From Candidatus Babelota bacterium (GTDB taxonomy: Bacteria; Babelota; Babeliae; Babelales; Vermiphilaceae): a stretch of 64,000 nt of DNA. The stretch spans positions 52,607-116,606 of the forward strand of contig RXKB01000006.1 of assembly GCA_003963225.1 (NCBI GenBank), written 5' to 3'. Made by a program: the position numbers and the translations under genes. The notes under the pieces were generated by a model. The model saw only the letters and a list, made by a program, of their open reading frames with translations, searched no databases and was not told where the DNA came from. Below, in pieces: positions 18,614-27,461 of this stretch (position 1 is its first letter; every line of letters begins with the position of its first letter).

Positions 18614-20509
18614 TTATACAGTTTGCCAACTACGCATTGATTGCCATAAAATGCATAATAAAGCTATATTTAACAAAGCAGATCCCGCTATTATACAATA
18701 TAATTTTTGTTTTGTTGTGGTATGCTTCTGTCCAAGATCTTGCACAGACGTTTCATGGTTAGCTTGTAAATTTTTTATTTGAAGGGCATTATTTTCAATT
18801 ATCTTTTCTTGAGCTTTGGTTAAAGCATTTATTTTTTCTTGAGCTTTGGTTAAAGCAATTATTGTTTCCTGGAGTTCAGCATTTTTCTGTTCTTGAGCTT
18901 TGGTTAAAGCATTTATTTTTTCTTGAGCTTTGGTTAAAGCATTTATTTTTTCCTGGAGTTCAGCATTTATCTTTTCTTGAGCTTTGTTTAAAGCAATTAT
19001 TTTTTCCTGCAGTTCAGCATTTTTCTCTGCATGATTTTTATTTTCTAAAACAGATCGATTTAATTTTTCTTCGTATTGCTTTTGATTCGAAATATATTGA
19101 TCATTTTGACTTTGTACTATTGCCAGTTGTTCTTGTAATTTATTGATTTGTCGTTCATAATAATTTAATTGCAATCGTAGTATGTCTTTTTCTTTAAGTA
19201 ACCGCATGTTTGCAGTTGCATAAGCTTTAATTATTTTTATATCAGACTCTATTTTATTGTCTTTTTTTATATAATTTTTTTTTAATTGCTCAATAATGTT
19301 ATTTTGCTCGTCTAATACATTTTTAAAGCGGTTTAGTGTTATTGCATGCTCTAGCTTAGTTTCTTCTAACTTTTTATTTAAGTTTTTTTCTGTATTTTTT
19401 GCTTGGATAGATTCTTGTAAGGGATAAGATGCTAACTTTGCAAGTGCTTGCTTAACAGAATCATTAAAATATTGTAATCCTGAAAGTAGTGGCAAGACTA
19501 AATCCAAACGGTCTTGTAAAAGTTTGTTTTTAAACGTTAAACTATCGCATTGAGCATGTAGGCTTTCATTTTCAACTTTTATGCTGTTGTTATAAGCAAA
19601 AGGGAGCCTAAGTTTTTTTACAAGCTTGCCGTCAGGCAAACTGGTGTATTGCATGTCAACAGGTAGTAATATGAATATATCGCAAAACATGAATTTTTTT
19701 GAGCTACAATTGGCAAAATATTCTGTTTTAATAGGCAAATAACCGTTTTTTAAGCATTCTTCAATAAATTTTTTTGACATACTGTTATCATATGTACAAC
19801 TATATATTACACTGTCATTATAAAAGAAACGTATTTTATTAGATAAATATACAAGCTTTTTTGCTAATAAGCTGTCATCTAGATTGGGTTGTTGTTTAGG
19901 CGAAATATATAGATTATGTTCTATGCAAGGTGATTCAAATACATATCCATTATCAAGGTTAAAAGTATGTAGTTGATTGTTTTCATTAATAGTTCTATAT
20001 GCAAGCATATCAAATAGCAAAACAGTGTACTGATGATTGCAAATACTATTTTGAAAATAAATATCCAATACAAAAACGTCCGAAATGTTTTTGTTATGTT
20101 CATACATATTTGCCATAAACTGTGGGTATTGATTTTTAAATTGACTATAAAATACTTTATTAACTTGAGCCATATTTTTAGTCGCTAGCCATATAAAGTA
20201 TAGATCACTGCGTGCTATGTGGACGGTGTTATCAGTTATTTTAATACCCCAATCTTTAGCTCCCTGCTTTACAAAAAATGGATAATAAATTTGTTTAACC
20301 TGACAAAGTAATTCGTTTTGCTGTTCATAAGGCACTGTATGCCATTTCTTGGTATTGTTTTGAGGGTTATACCAACTTAAGGTATCCCAATCCCAATATT
20401 TAGATTTAGAGGTAGAAACTGTAAGGTCATTATTCATGCTTTGGATTGTCGTACAACAGAAAAAGCTTGTGAGCCATAGTATATGAAAAGTTTTTATTTT
20501 ATGAGTCAT
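18614..20509 (-). CDS. Exported coiled-coil protein with tandem repeats and C-terminal membrane helix
   Basis: This 631 aa protein starts with a signal peptide (HILWLTSFFCCTTIQS). An N-terminal globular domain of about 300 residues follows, with many Tyr and Trp residues (KYWDWDTLSWYNPQNN). Residues about 370-600 are a coiled coil whose second half consists of near-identical repeats of ALTKAQEKIN and NAELQEKI. A hydrophobic helix (CIIAGSALLNIALLCILW) lies close to the C-terminus. No ribosome binding site is obvious. It is the largest of the signal/coiled-coil/tail-helix proteins in the window. Function unknown. Confidence 0.75.
   Translation of the reverse strand: MTHKIKTFHILWLTSFFCCTTIQSMNNDLTVSTSKSKYWDWDTLSWYNPQNNTKKWHTVPYEQQNELLCQVKQIYYPFFVKQGAKDWGIKITDNTVHIARSDLYFIWLATKNMAQVNKVFYSQFKNQYPQFMANMYEHNKNISDVFVLDIYFQNSICNHQYTVLLFDMLAYRTINENNQLHTFNLDNGYVFESPCIEHNLYISPKQQPNLDDSLLAKKLVYLSNKIRFFYNDSVIYSCTYDNSMSKKFIEECLKNGYLPIKTEYFANCSSKKFMFCDIFILLPVDMQYTSLPDGKLVKKLRLPFAYNNSIKVENESLHAQCDSLTFKNKLLQDRLDLVLPLLSGLQYFNDSVKQALAKLASYPLQESIQAKNTEKNLNKKLEETKLEHAITLNRFKNVLDEQNNIIEQLKKNYIKKDNKIESDIKIIKAYATANMRLLKEKDILRLQLNYYERQINKLQEQLAIVQSQNDQYISNQKQYEEKLNRSVLENKNHAEKNAELQEKIIALNKAQEKINAELQEKINALTKAQEKINALTKAQEQKNAELQETIIALTKAQEKINALTKAQEKIIENNALQIKNLQANHETSVQDLGQKHTTTKQKLYCIIAGSALLNIALLCILWQSMRSWQTV
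18801..19025. repeat. Tandem coding repeat (30-bp units with 21-24-bp spacer units)
   Basis: The plus strand shows five close copies of a 30-base unit beginning ttcttgagctttggttaaag, interleaved with copies of cctggagttcagcattt. On the coding strand they give the ALTKAQEKIN and AELQEKI heptad-like repeats. Near-identity at base level suggests recent slippage or unequal crossing over. Confidence 0.85.
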
Positions 20510-20590
20510 TTTTTATATATTATTTGCAAAAAAAAATTTTATAATAAAAAAAATTGTTATAATTTTATATTATATTAATAAAGCATTATA

Positions 20591-21711
20591 ATGTCAATTA
20601 TTAAATATATACAAAAAAAGTTCATTATGATAATTTTGTTTCGTTATATTTTATTTCTATGTACTTCGTGTGAGATGAAGTCATGGTATGATTATTTACA
20701 ACTGAAAGCCGCAGAAGTTATATTTTTTTTGAGCTACACAATTCTTAAAAAAGTGTTGCCAAAAGGCACGGTAAGCTTGTTTAAACGGTCAATTGCATCA
20801 CAAGTATTTTATAGCAATAATCAAAAAGAATTTGACACTGATTTAGAAAAGCAGTTTTTACAATTCAAAAGTTATTGCAAGTGCAAAAGGTGCGTTATTG
20901 TTATATCAAAAATATGTGCTTTGCTGATATACGTAAAGAGTGTAGTAATATTTGCTCACTAGAATGTACAGCGATTGATGATAAAACATAGGTTTTTTTG
21001 AAAATACATCTTTAGATCAAGTGTTTTGGAAGCAAAACTGGCAAAGTTATAATGTTTGTTTCAAGCCAGTGCAGACGATTGTAGTTGATCAACAAAGCCA
21101 TCAAGAGTTACTTTGTAAAATTCCTATCTCTAAAAAGCAGTATTATATATATAAAATAAAAGAGCTTAAACGGGCGGTGTTTAATAATAAATGTATAGAT
21201 ATTTTAATGTCCTGGCTGGCACGTCATCACTTTGGCATAATTGGCTTGAGTGGATTAATTTCTGGTCTTTACGTGATGCCCAAAGTAATCAATAGCGGCA
21301 ATGTGATTTTTGATGCTGAGTTTGCAAACTATACTTTTCAGATTGCAAGCTTATGGTTCAAGTGTCATAAAATGACTAAACTAATGCTGCCTTTTTGCTT
21401 GGTATATGCTTTTATGTTGAACAATTGGGTGTGTTGCCACAGTGAATCTTGGCAAATCATAGATAAAAGTATTGGAGCTTTATTTTTTTTTGTGAGTTTA
21501 GTTGATTATATATTATTTTTATGCATTGTATCAAAAGGGCTTTGATGACTTGAGTGATTATGATTGGGTATATCTAGCATGTTTAGGTATAGCTTTTAAT
21601 ATTGCAATGGGCCATATGATTGTAGATTGGGCAGAGATAGCAGGTGATCATGATCACATAGGGCATATTTTGTGGGATGTCAAATGCCTTGAAGTGATAA
21701 TTAGTGAATAA
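20591..21711 (+). pseudogene. Frameshifted membrane-protein gene of unknown family
   Basis: Three consecutive open segments (20591-20962, about 20975-21545, 21502-21711) read as one protein if the frame changes near 20890, 20990 and 21500 are repaired. The joins are convincing: KECSNICSLECTAIDDKT is followed by IGFFENTSLDQVFWKQNW, then LARHHFGIIGLSGLISGLYV, and after the last shift YQKGFDDLSDYDWVYLACLG to the end. The N-terminus is signal-like, and four or five hydrophobic segments are visible. It lies between exported accessory genes, and its intact form is not in the window. Sequencing errors are the alternative explanation. Confidence 0.65.
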
Positions 21712-21790
21712 TAAAGGGCATATTGCTTGGCATTTATATTTTTTTGTTTATTATTAAAAAATAATATTTTGATAAAAATTTTTTTGGATT

Positions 21791-22690
21791 ATGCGGATTT
21801 TCAATCTTTTGTTTCTTTTTTTCTGTTGGCAAGACATTGTTTCTAAAGAACATGCTGTTTCTACTGGTAAGTTTAAAAGGCTTTATGATAGTTTAAAGCA
21901 AAAAGAACATACGCTAGTAAAAAATATAAAAAAAAAGTATCCCAACATTCACAAAAATAGTTGGAAAAGCTATGATGCGCTTGGCAATAAAGCATTTAAT
22001 GCAATTAAAAAAGGTGATGATTTAATGCCTGCGTGTGATGCATTAGATCGATTTCCTGTTGATACTTGGAATTCTGGTACTGTAAAAGATTTTTTAACCG
22101 CTTATGCCAAATGTAGTTTAGAAAAAAGTGGTATTGATCCGGAAAAAGTACCTGTTATTCATTGTTTGCCAAATGATTCTTTAAGCTCAAATAAAAATAA
22201 ATGTCAAACAACCACCGGTATATATTTTAAAAATACTGCTTGTTTGATAGATTTTTATAATGATAATGGCTATAAAAAAAAGGGTATTGCATATCAACCC
22301 GAACTACACATTGCAGCAATAGATTATAAAGATCAAGACGACCTTACTTTTCAGCTTGTTATGATTAACAAAGCGGTGTCTTTGCTTGCAACATCTGCTG
22401 CGCTAAAAGAAATTGTATTTAAAAACTTAGTGCTTTCCTATTATGGTGTTGAGCCGTTGTTTGCAAAATCTCTGCTTAAAGAATTGGGTGAAAATAGTCT
22501 TTACTATGGTGACATTGAACAAAAGCTGTATGCTATGTTTGATGAAAATGCTTTACTAATAAGTTTAATGCAACATCCAGAATTGGTGGATTACGTATGC
22601 AACAATCTTGAAAATCAGGCTAAGCAAACTAGTCAAATTAAAAGGTTACTTAAATTTTTATACAAAATTAAAAAATTAAAGGTTCTATAA
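21791..22690 (+). CDS. Exported protein of unknown function (299 aa)
   Basis: The protein begins with a short signal peptide (MRIFNLLFLFFCWQDIVS) and then a Lys-rich helical region. The mature part has several Cys residues (PACDAL, KCSLEKSG, IHCLPND, NKCQTTTG) and a helical C-terminal third ending in a basic tail (KRLLKFLYKIKKLKVL). I know no matching family. It abuts the next gene with no gap (stop 22688-22690, ATG 22691), so the two are surely cotranscribed. Only a weak GGA lies upstream of the ATG. Confidence 0.7.
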   Translation: MRIFNLLFLFFCWQDIVSKEHAVSTGKFKRLYDSLKQKEHTLVKNIKKKYPNIHKNSWKSYDALGNKAFNAIKKGDDLMPACDALDRFPVDTWNSGTVKDFLTAYAKCSLEKSGIDPEKVPVIHCLPNDSLSSNKNKCQTTTGIYFKNTACLIDFYNDNGYKKKGIAYQPELHIAAIDYKDQDDLTFQLVMINKAVSLLATSAALKEIVFKNLVLSYYGVEPLFAKSLLKELGENSLYYGDIEQKLYAMFDENALLISLMQHPELVDYVCNNLENQAKQTSQIKRLLKFLYKIKKLKVL

Positions 22691-23176
22691 ATGAATTTTA
22701 TTTGTGTGTTGTTATTCTTCTACGCTTTTACTATTTGTGCAATGAATCCTTTTGACCGACGATTGAAAAATACTTCCTCTGAGCAGTTTGATTTAGCAAA
22801 GCAAGTAAAAAAGCATCAAGAAGAAATAGAGATGGGCATAAAACTGTGTCTTGTAATACTTGAAAAGTTAGAAAAAACAGAAAAAATATTTCCAATACTA
22901 ATTAATATTATTGAAAGGGAGGAAGAAAGGAACTCGAGCATAAAAGATATTCAAAAAAATTATACTCTTTTATCCATTAGTCTTAACGTACTTCAAGAAA
23001 AGATTGATAGTTTATCCTTATTCAAAGCAAACCAAGACAAAAAAGCAGACTTGGAGTATGATAAAAAATTTAATAGCGCACAAAATCAATGGTATCTAGC
23101 AGGCATGCTTTTTGTTGCTGTTATTTGGTATCAACAGTGCCAAATAAATCAGCTGAAAAAGCTGTTGTTAAAATAA
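22691..23176 (+). CDS. Small exported coiled-coil protein with C-terminal membrane helix
   Basis: This 161 aa protein has a signal peptide (FICVLLFFYAFTICAM), a coiled-coil middle (about residues 30-125) and a hydrophobic helix (WYLAGMLFVAVIWYQQC, about 133-149), followed by a short Lys/Leu tail. This is the same plan as several larger proteins in the window. It follows the upstream gene without a gap, so the pair may act together. Function unknown. Confidence 0.72.
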   Translation: MNFICVLLFFYAFTICAMNPFDRRLKNTSSEQFDLAKQVKKHQEEIEMGIKLCLVILEKLEKTEKIFPILINIIEREEERNSSIKDIQKNYTLLSISLNVLQEKIDSLSLFKANQDKKADLEYDKKFNSAQNQWYLAGMLFVAVIWYQQCQINQLKKLLLK

Positions 23177-23368
23177 ACGTTACTACGTATATAAAACCGT
23201 ATTTTTTGCAAATCAGGCAAAAAGCTAATGGCTAGTTATTTTGAACAATATTGTTAATCTAAAGCTAATAATTTATAATATTGCTTCTCTTAATTTAGTC
23301 ATTTATGAATAAAATGTTGACTCTTTGTCCTTAAAAAAGGTAAAACGAACATAGGCCATTAAGGGGTT

Positions 23369-24097
23369 ATGGGGATGAAGGGACTGTTTCGTATGGCGTA
23401 TTGTACCAATCGATACGCCTTATTGCTGCCTTTGCTGTTGTATGGGCTGCACATGCTAACAGGAAAAATACTTTTTGTTAAAAAAACTGTTTTTTCTGTA
23501 GAGCATGGATCTGTTTTATGTAAACAACAGTTGGCTGATTTTGTAAAGCCGCTTTATGGAAATACGGCATTATCTATTGTAAAGCACATTAATAAACAGT
23601 TTCCTTTTTTTGATGATATCACTGTTGTTAGAACAGTAGACCAAACATTGTACTGCGATGTTCGTCTTAAAGATATTGCTTATTGTATTGATGAAAATCT
23701 TATTATAACCACTGATGGGCAAATATATTCTGTTTTGTATTTTGATCCTTCGGTTGTGCAGGTTGCTAAAAAATGTTCGATTAATAAAAATGTATTAGAT
23801 CAACATTTTAATACTGTTTTTTCTTTTTTAAACCATATTTCGCCTGATATATTTATTGCATACCATATTGTGATTCGTGATCCATATGAAGTTTTTTTGT
23901 ATCCGCATGATACTAGAGCATATTTTATTAAGTGTACGCTTGCTACTAACGTCAATCAAAATCTTATTGACCGAGCTATTAAACAGACCCCTCTTTTAAA
24001 ACAAATGTATCCTACGCTTTTTACAAAGAATCAGGCTATACACATTGATATGCGGTTTAAGGATCAGATTGTTTTTACTACAAAAAAAAAGGAATAG
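23369..24097 (+). CDS. ftsQ: FtsQ/DivIB-like cell-division protein
   Basis: FtsQ is a single-pass membrane protein of the divisome with a periplasmic POTRA domain. This 242 aa protein has a short cytoplasmic N-terminus, one membrane helix (YALLLPLLLYGLHMLTG, about residues 16-32) and a soluble domain containing the typical pattern of a strand near the membrane, PFFDDITVVRTVDQTLYCDV and later ITTDGQIYSV. It stops one base before ftsA, the classical order ftsQ-ftsA-ftsZ. Sequence similarity is low, so the call depends largely on position and architecture. The ATG follows AAGGGG. Confidence 0.65.
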   Translation: MGMKGLFRMAYCTNRYALLLPLLLYGLHMLTGKILFVKKTVFSVEHGSVLCKQQLADFVKPLYGNTALSIVKHINKQFPFFDDITVVRTVDQTLYCDVRLKDIAYCIDENLIITTDGQIYSVLYFDPSVVQVAKKCSINKNVLDQHFNTVFSFLNHISPDIFIAYHIVIRDPYEVFLYPHDTRAYFIKCTLATNVNQNLIDRAIKQTPLLKQMYPTLFTKNQAIHIDMRFKDQIVFTTKKKE

Positions 24098-24098
24098 T

Positions 24099-25331
24099 AT
24101 GATTGGAAGTAACAGGCGGCCATATATTACTTCTATAGATATTGGTACTACTAAAATTTGTGTGTTAATTGCTCGTGTATTAGATCAAACTCAGGTTGAA
24201 ATTGTTGGTGTAGGAAAAACCGTTTCTGAAGGATTAGCCAAAGGAGTTGTTGTTGACATTGCAAAAACAGTCTATGCGATTGGCCAGGCTGTTAAAGAGG
24301 CTGAAATTATGGCAGGCATTCCTATTGAAAGTGCAGTAATAGGTATTTCAGGTGGCCATATTTCATCCCAAAATTCGCATGGCATTGTTCCCATTAAAAA
24401 ACAAGAAATTAAAGTTCAAGATATAGAAAATGTGTTGGCTGCAGCAAGTGCTATTCCTATGTTGCAAGATCAAAAAATTTTGCATGTATTACCACAGTAT
24501 TTTATATTAGATGGGCGTGAAGTGGTGTACGATCCCTTGGGTATGTATGGCATACGTTTAGAAGTTGAAGCGCATATTATTCTGGGTGCTATTGCATCAG
24601 TGCAAAATTTAATCAACTGTTGTGAAAAAACAAATATCAGGGTAGATGATATTATCCTTGAGCAGTTAGCTTCTGCAGAGGCAGTATTAACAGATGATGA
24701 ACGTAAATTGGGCACAGCTATTTTAGACATTGGCGGAGGCACTGCAGACTTGGCGTTGTATCATCAAGGATCCATAAGGCATACTATGGTGTTGCCAATT
24801 GCAGGGAACCATTTTACTAATGATTTGGCGATTGGTCTTTGTACCTCAACAAAAGAAGCAGAACGCGTAAAAAAGCAGTTTGGCATTGTGCATGAAGCGT
24901 ATCTTGATAAACAATTATTTATTGAATGTAAAACTATGCAAGAGGCACAAAAAATAGTACCGCAACAACTAGTTTTAGATATTTTAAAACCTCGAGCAGT
25001 TGAAATATTGTCGCTTATTAAAAAGGAGATTGTGAGTAAAAAACTACAAGGCTACATGCCAATGGGGTTGGTTTTGACTGGTGGAGGCTCGTTATTATGT
25101 GGTATGGAAGAAGTTGCTCAAGAACTGTTTGCAGTGCCCATTAGAATTGGAAAGCCACATATTTCGTTCGATTTACCACAAACATTACAAAATCCAATAT
25201 ATGCAACAGGATATGGCATGTTGTTACATGCTTTAAAAAAAGATGCAAGATCTGGTACGGTAAAAACTACATTAAACCAAGCGTCTCATGTGCTTGAACG
25301 CATGAAATCTTGGATTATTGATCTGTTTTAA
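24099..25331 (+). CDS. ftsA: Cell-division protein FtsA
   Basis: FtsA is the actin-like protein that tethers FtsZ filaments to the membrane and recruits later divisome proteins. The start is ATG 24099, right after the upstream stop and with an AAAGGA site; the longer open frame overlaps the FtsQ-like gene. Visible motifs are SIDIGTTKICVLI (phosphate 1), the SHS2 region with GIVPIKKQEI, ILDIGGGTADLAL (phosphate 2) and LTGGGSLLCGM (adenosine). The C-terminal amphipathic helix (VLERMKSWIIDLF) is the membrane anchor. It is a full-length 410 aa. Confidence 0.96.
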   Translation: MIGSNRRPYITSIDIGTTKICVLIARVLDQTQVEIVGVGKTVSEGLAKGVVVDIAKTVYAIGQAVKEAEIMAGIPIESAVIGISGGHISSQNSHGIVPIKKQEIKVQDIENVLAAASAIPMLQDQKILHVLPQYFILDGREVVYDPLGMYGIRLEVEAHIILGAIASVQNLINCCEKTNIRVDDIILEQLASAEAVLTDDERKLGTAILDIGGGTADLALYHQGSIRHTMVLPIAGNHFTNDLAIGLCTSTKEAERVKKQFGIVHEAYLDKQLFIECKTMQEAQKIVPQQLVLDILKPRAVEILSLIKKEIVSKKLQGYMPMGLVLTGGGSLLCGMEEVAQELFAVPIRIGKPHISFDLPQTLQNPIYATGYGMLLHALKKDARSGTVKTTLNQASHVLERMKSWIIDLF

Positions 25332-25351
25332 TAAAGGGGAGGTGAGTTAGT

Positions 25352-26611
25352 ATGATAGATTTTGAAGTAACACCTATTGATAAAGTAAGCAACGCTACCA
25401 TTAAAGTGGTATGTGTTGGTGGTGCTGGTGGTAATACTGGCAATGCAATGATTGAGTCTGGTTGTACTGATATTGCATGTATTGCAATTAATACTGATGC
25501 TCAGGCACTTACGTTGTCAAAAGCGCCAATCAAAATTCAGATAGGTATAAAATCTACCAAAGGATTAGGCACAGGCGCTGATCCATTGGTAGGTCGACGT
25601 GCTGCAGAAGAAGATTTAGAGAAAGTGATGGAAGCCATTGGCCAAGCAGATATTGTTTTTTTGACCGGTGGCATGGGCGGGGGCACAGGTTCTGGTGCAT
25701 TACCAGTTATTGCAAAAGCATTAAAAGAAAGAAATATTTTAACTATCACTATTGTAACCAAACCGTTTTCATTTGAAGGCAAAAGACGTTGTCGTGTTGC
25801 TGAAGAGATTGTCAAGCAGTTGGAATCTTTGACCGATACTTTAATTGTGATACCAAATCAAAAACTTTTGGCAGTGTGCGATGTACATATGGCAATGATG
25901 GATGCGTTTGGCATGATTAATCAGATTCTTAGCCAGTCGGTTCGTGCTATTTCAGATATTATTACACGTCCTGGTCATATTAATGTTGATTATGCAGATG
26001 TTCGCACTATTATGAAAGATCGTGGTATTGCAGTTATGGGCACAGGCAAAGCTTCAGGCAAGGATCGTGCAGAAATGGCTTCATTGCAGGCTATTTCATC
26101 TCCATTGCTTGAAAACATGCATATTGAAGGTGCGCACGCAGTGCTTTTAAATATAACAGGTAATAAAACATTGACGCTGGATGAATTAAGCAAAGCTGCA
26201 TCTATTGTATACGAAGCTGCACATGAAGATGCAAATATCATTTTAGGAACGGTCATTGATGAATCATTAAAAGATGAAGTAATGGTTACTATTATTGCAA
26301 CAGGGTTTGAGTTGCAACAAAAACAAGAATCTGTATCGGTGCAAGAAAAAACTGTTTTGCAAAATCAAGTAGCCACTTCTGCAATTGCACAGGAACTACA
26401 TATGCAGGCTGCCCACAAAACAGCAGAGCCAATAGTGGTGCAAAAAGAACCTGTTGTATTATATGATCAACAAAGTGCTATTGAAAAAAATAATCATGCA
26501 GTATTAAATACTCAGGAGTATCAGCAGGAGCATGATATGATTGCTCCTTTGCAAGATCTTGATATCCCCACTTTTTTGCGAAACAAAAATAATAAAGAAC
26601 ACAGTATGTAA
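25352..26611 (+). CDS. ftsZ: Cell-division GTPase FtsZ
   Basis: FtsZ is the tubulin-like GTPase that forms the division ring. The 419 aa protein has the GTP-binding loops VGGAGGNTGNAM and LTGGMGGGTGSGALP, the NVDYADVRTIM region, a variable Gln/Glu-rich linker (about residues 325-400) and the conserved C-terminal tail peptide DIPTFLR that binds FtsA. A strong GGGGAGG ribosome binding site lies 20 bases after ftsA. The tail plus intact FtsA suggests a working FtsA-FtsZ link. A strong terminator follows immediately. Confidence 0.97.
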   Translation: MIDFEVTPIDKVSNATIKVVCVGGAGGNTGNAMIESGCTDIACIAINTDAQALTLSKAPIKIQIGIKSTKGLGTGADPLVGRRAAEEDLEKVMEAIGQADIVFLTGGMGGGTGSGALPVIAKALKERNILTITIVTKPFSFEGKRRCRVAEEIVKQLESLTDTLIVIPNQKLLAVCDVHMAMMDAFGMINQILSQSVRAISDIITRPGHINVDYADVRTIMKDRGIAVMGTGKASGKDRAEMASLQAISSPLLENMHIEGAHAVLLNITGNKTLTLDELSKAASIVYEAAHEDANIILGTVIDESLKDEVMVTIIATGFELQQKQESVSVQEKTVLQNQVATSAIAQELHMQAAHKTAEPIVVQKEPVVLYDQQSAIEKNNHAVLNTQEYQQEHDMIAPLQDLDIPTFLRNKNNKEHSM

Positions 26612-26656
26612 AAGAAGAGGGCCATTACTTTTGATTCTTAATGGCCCTCTTCTTTT
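26610..26656. terminator. Bidirectional intrinsic terminator after ftsZ
   Basis: A perfect 18-bp stem (26610-26627 with 26639-26656, 11-base loop) has A-rich and T-rich flanks. It starts at the ftsZ stop codon and also serves the convergent gene at 26665-27117. Confidence 0.92.
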
Positions 26657-26664
26657 ATAATAAA

Positions 26665-27117
26665 TTATGATCGCTTTTTGTTGTATTGTTCCATAAATCC
26701 TAAAATCATTAATCCAACAGCCAATATGGAACCCATTGTAACACCAACATAGGCGCAAATAGCCGCCGGGTATTGTTGGGCATATACTGTCCAGTCCATT
26801 TTTTGAGGTGTTTGTAACTTTATTCTGTGCTCAAGCAATTCGTACTGCAATCTTAAACAAACAGGAATGTTTAGATTTTGATTCAATATATTTTGATTCA
26901 ATATATTGTTAAAAAACTCATTGTTCGCAGTATCAAAATCTTCCACTGTTTTTATCTTTGTAGAATTAAGACGCCATTGACCATCGTGATCCATCGAAAA
27001 ATAATTAAGTTCGCGTTGAGAAGTAACTGATGTATCGTGTTCAGAAGTAAATGATGTATTGCATTGAAATGCCATTAAAATAATCACAGGAAAAATATTG
27101 AATTTTATTTTTAACAC
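26665..27117 (-). CDS. Small exported protein with C-terminal membrane helix (150 aa)
   Basis: It starts with GTG, seven bases after a strong AAGGAG site. The signal peptide (FNIFPVIILMAFQCNTSF) is followed by a polar body with a short imperfect repeat (NNILNQN ILNQNLN). A hydrophobic helix (YVGVTMGSILAVGLMILGF, about residues 124-142) and a basic tail (MEQYNKKRS) end the protein. It shares the signal plus C-terminal helix plan of other accessory proteins here. Family unknown. Confidence 0.75.
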   Translation of the reverse strand: MLKIKFNIFPVIILMAFQCNTSFTSEHDTSVTSQRELNYFSMDHDGQWRLNSTKIKTVEDFDTANNEFFNNILNQNILNQNLNIPVCLRLQYELLEHRIKLQTPQKMDWTVYAQQYPAAICAYVGVTMGSILAVGLMILGFMEQYNKKRS

Positions 27118-27461
27118 GATTTTGCTCCTTAATAAAAAATTAAATTGAAAAAATAAAACATATTATTTTTTAGTAACATTATATTGAAATATATGTATTT
27201 TTCAAATTTTTTTCCATTATTATAAAAAACATAAAATGTATTTTTAGTATTTTACTCTATAAATATCTATTTTCTCACAAAAATACACGAGATTATTTTT
27301 AATTTTTTAGCCAATTAATATCTTTTGACGTTTTGTGTTTAATAACTTTTATTTAATTTTTTCAACAATTTTTTAATTGACAATAAAAAAATAAATGTCA
27401 GAATTACTCTGTTTTAAAATTAATCTATATTTTTTTATATTATAACAACAAGGGTTTGCAC
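27118..27461. other. AT-rich intergenic stretch, probably divergent promoters
   Basis: The 344 bases between the divergent genes at 26665-27117 and 27462-29354 are almost entirely A and T, with long T runs. I see no open frame, hairpin or repeat worth naming. Its position suggests promoters for both genes, but I cannot pick out convincing -35 and -10 boxes. Confidence 0.5.

Noticed and set aside
18801..19025. CRISPR-like array
   Set aside because: Units are in frame inside a coding region, the spacers are not unique, and no cas gene is present.
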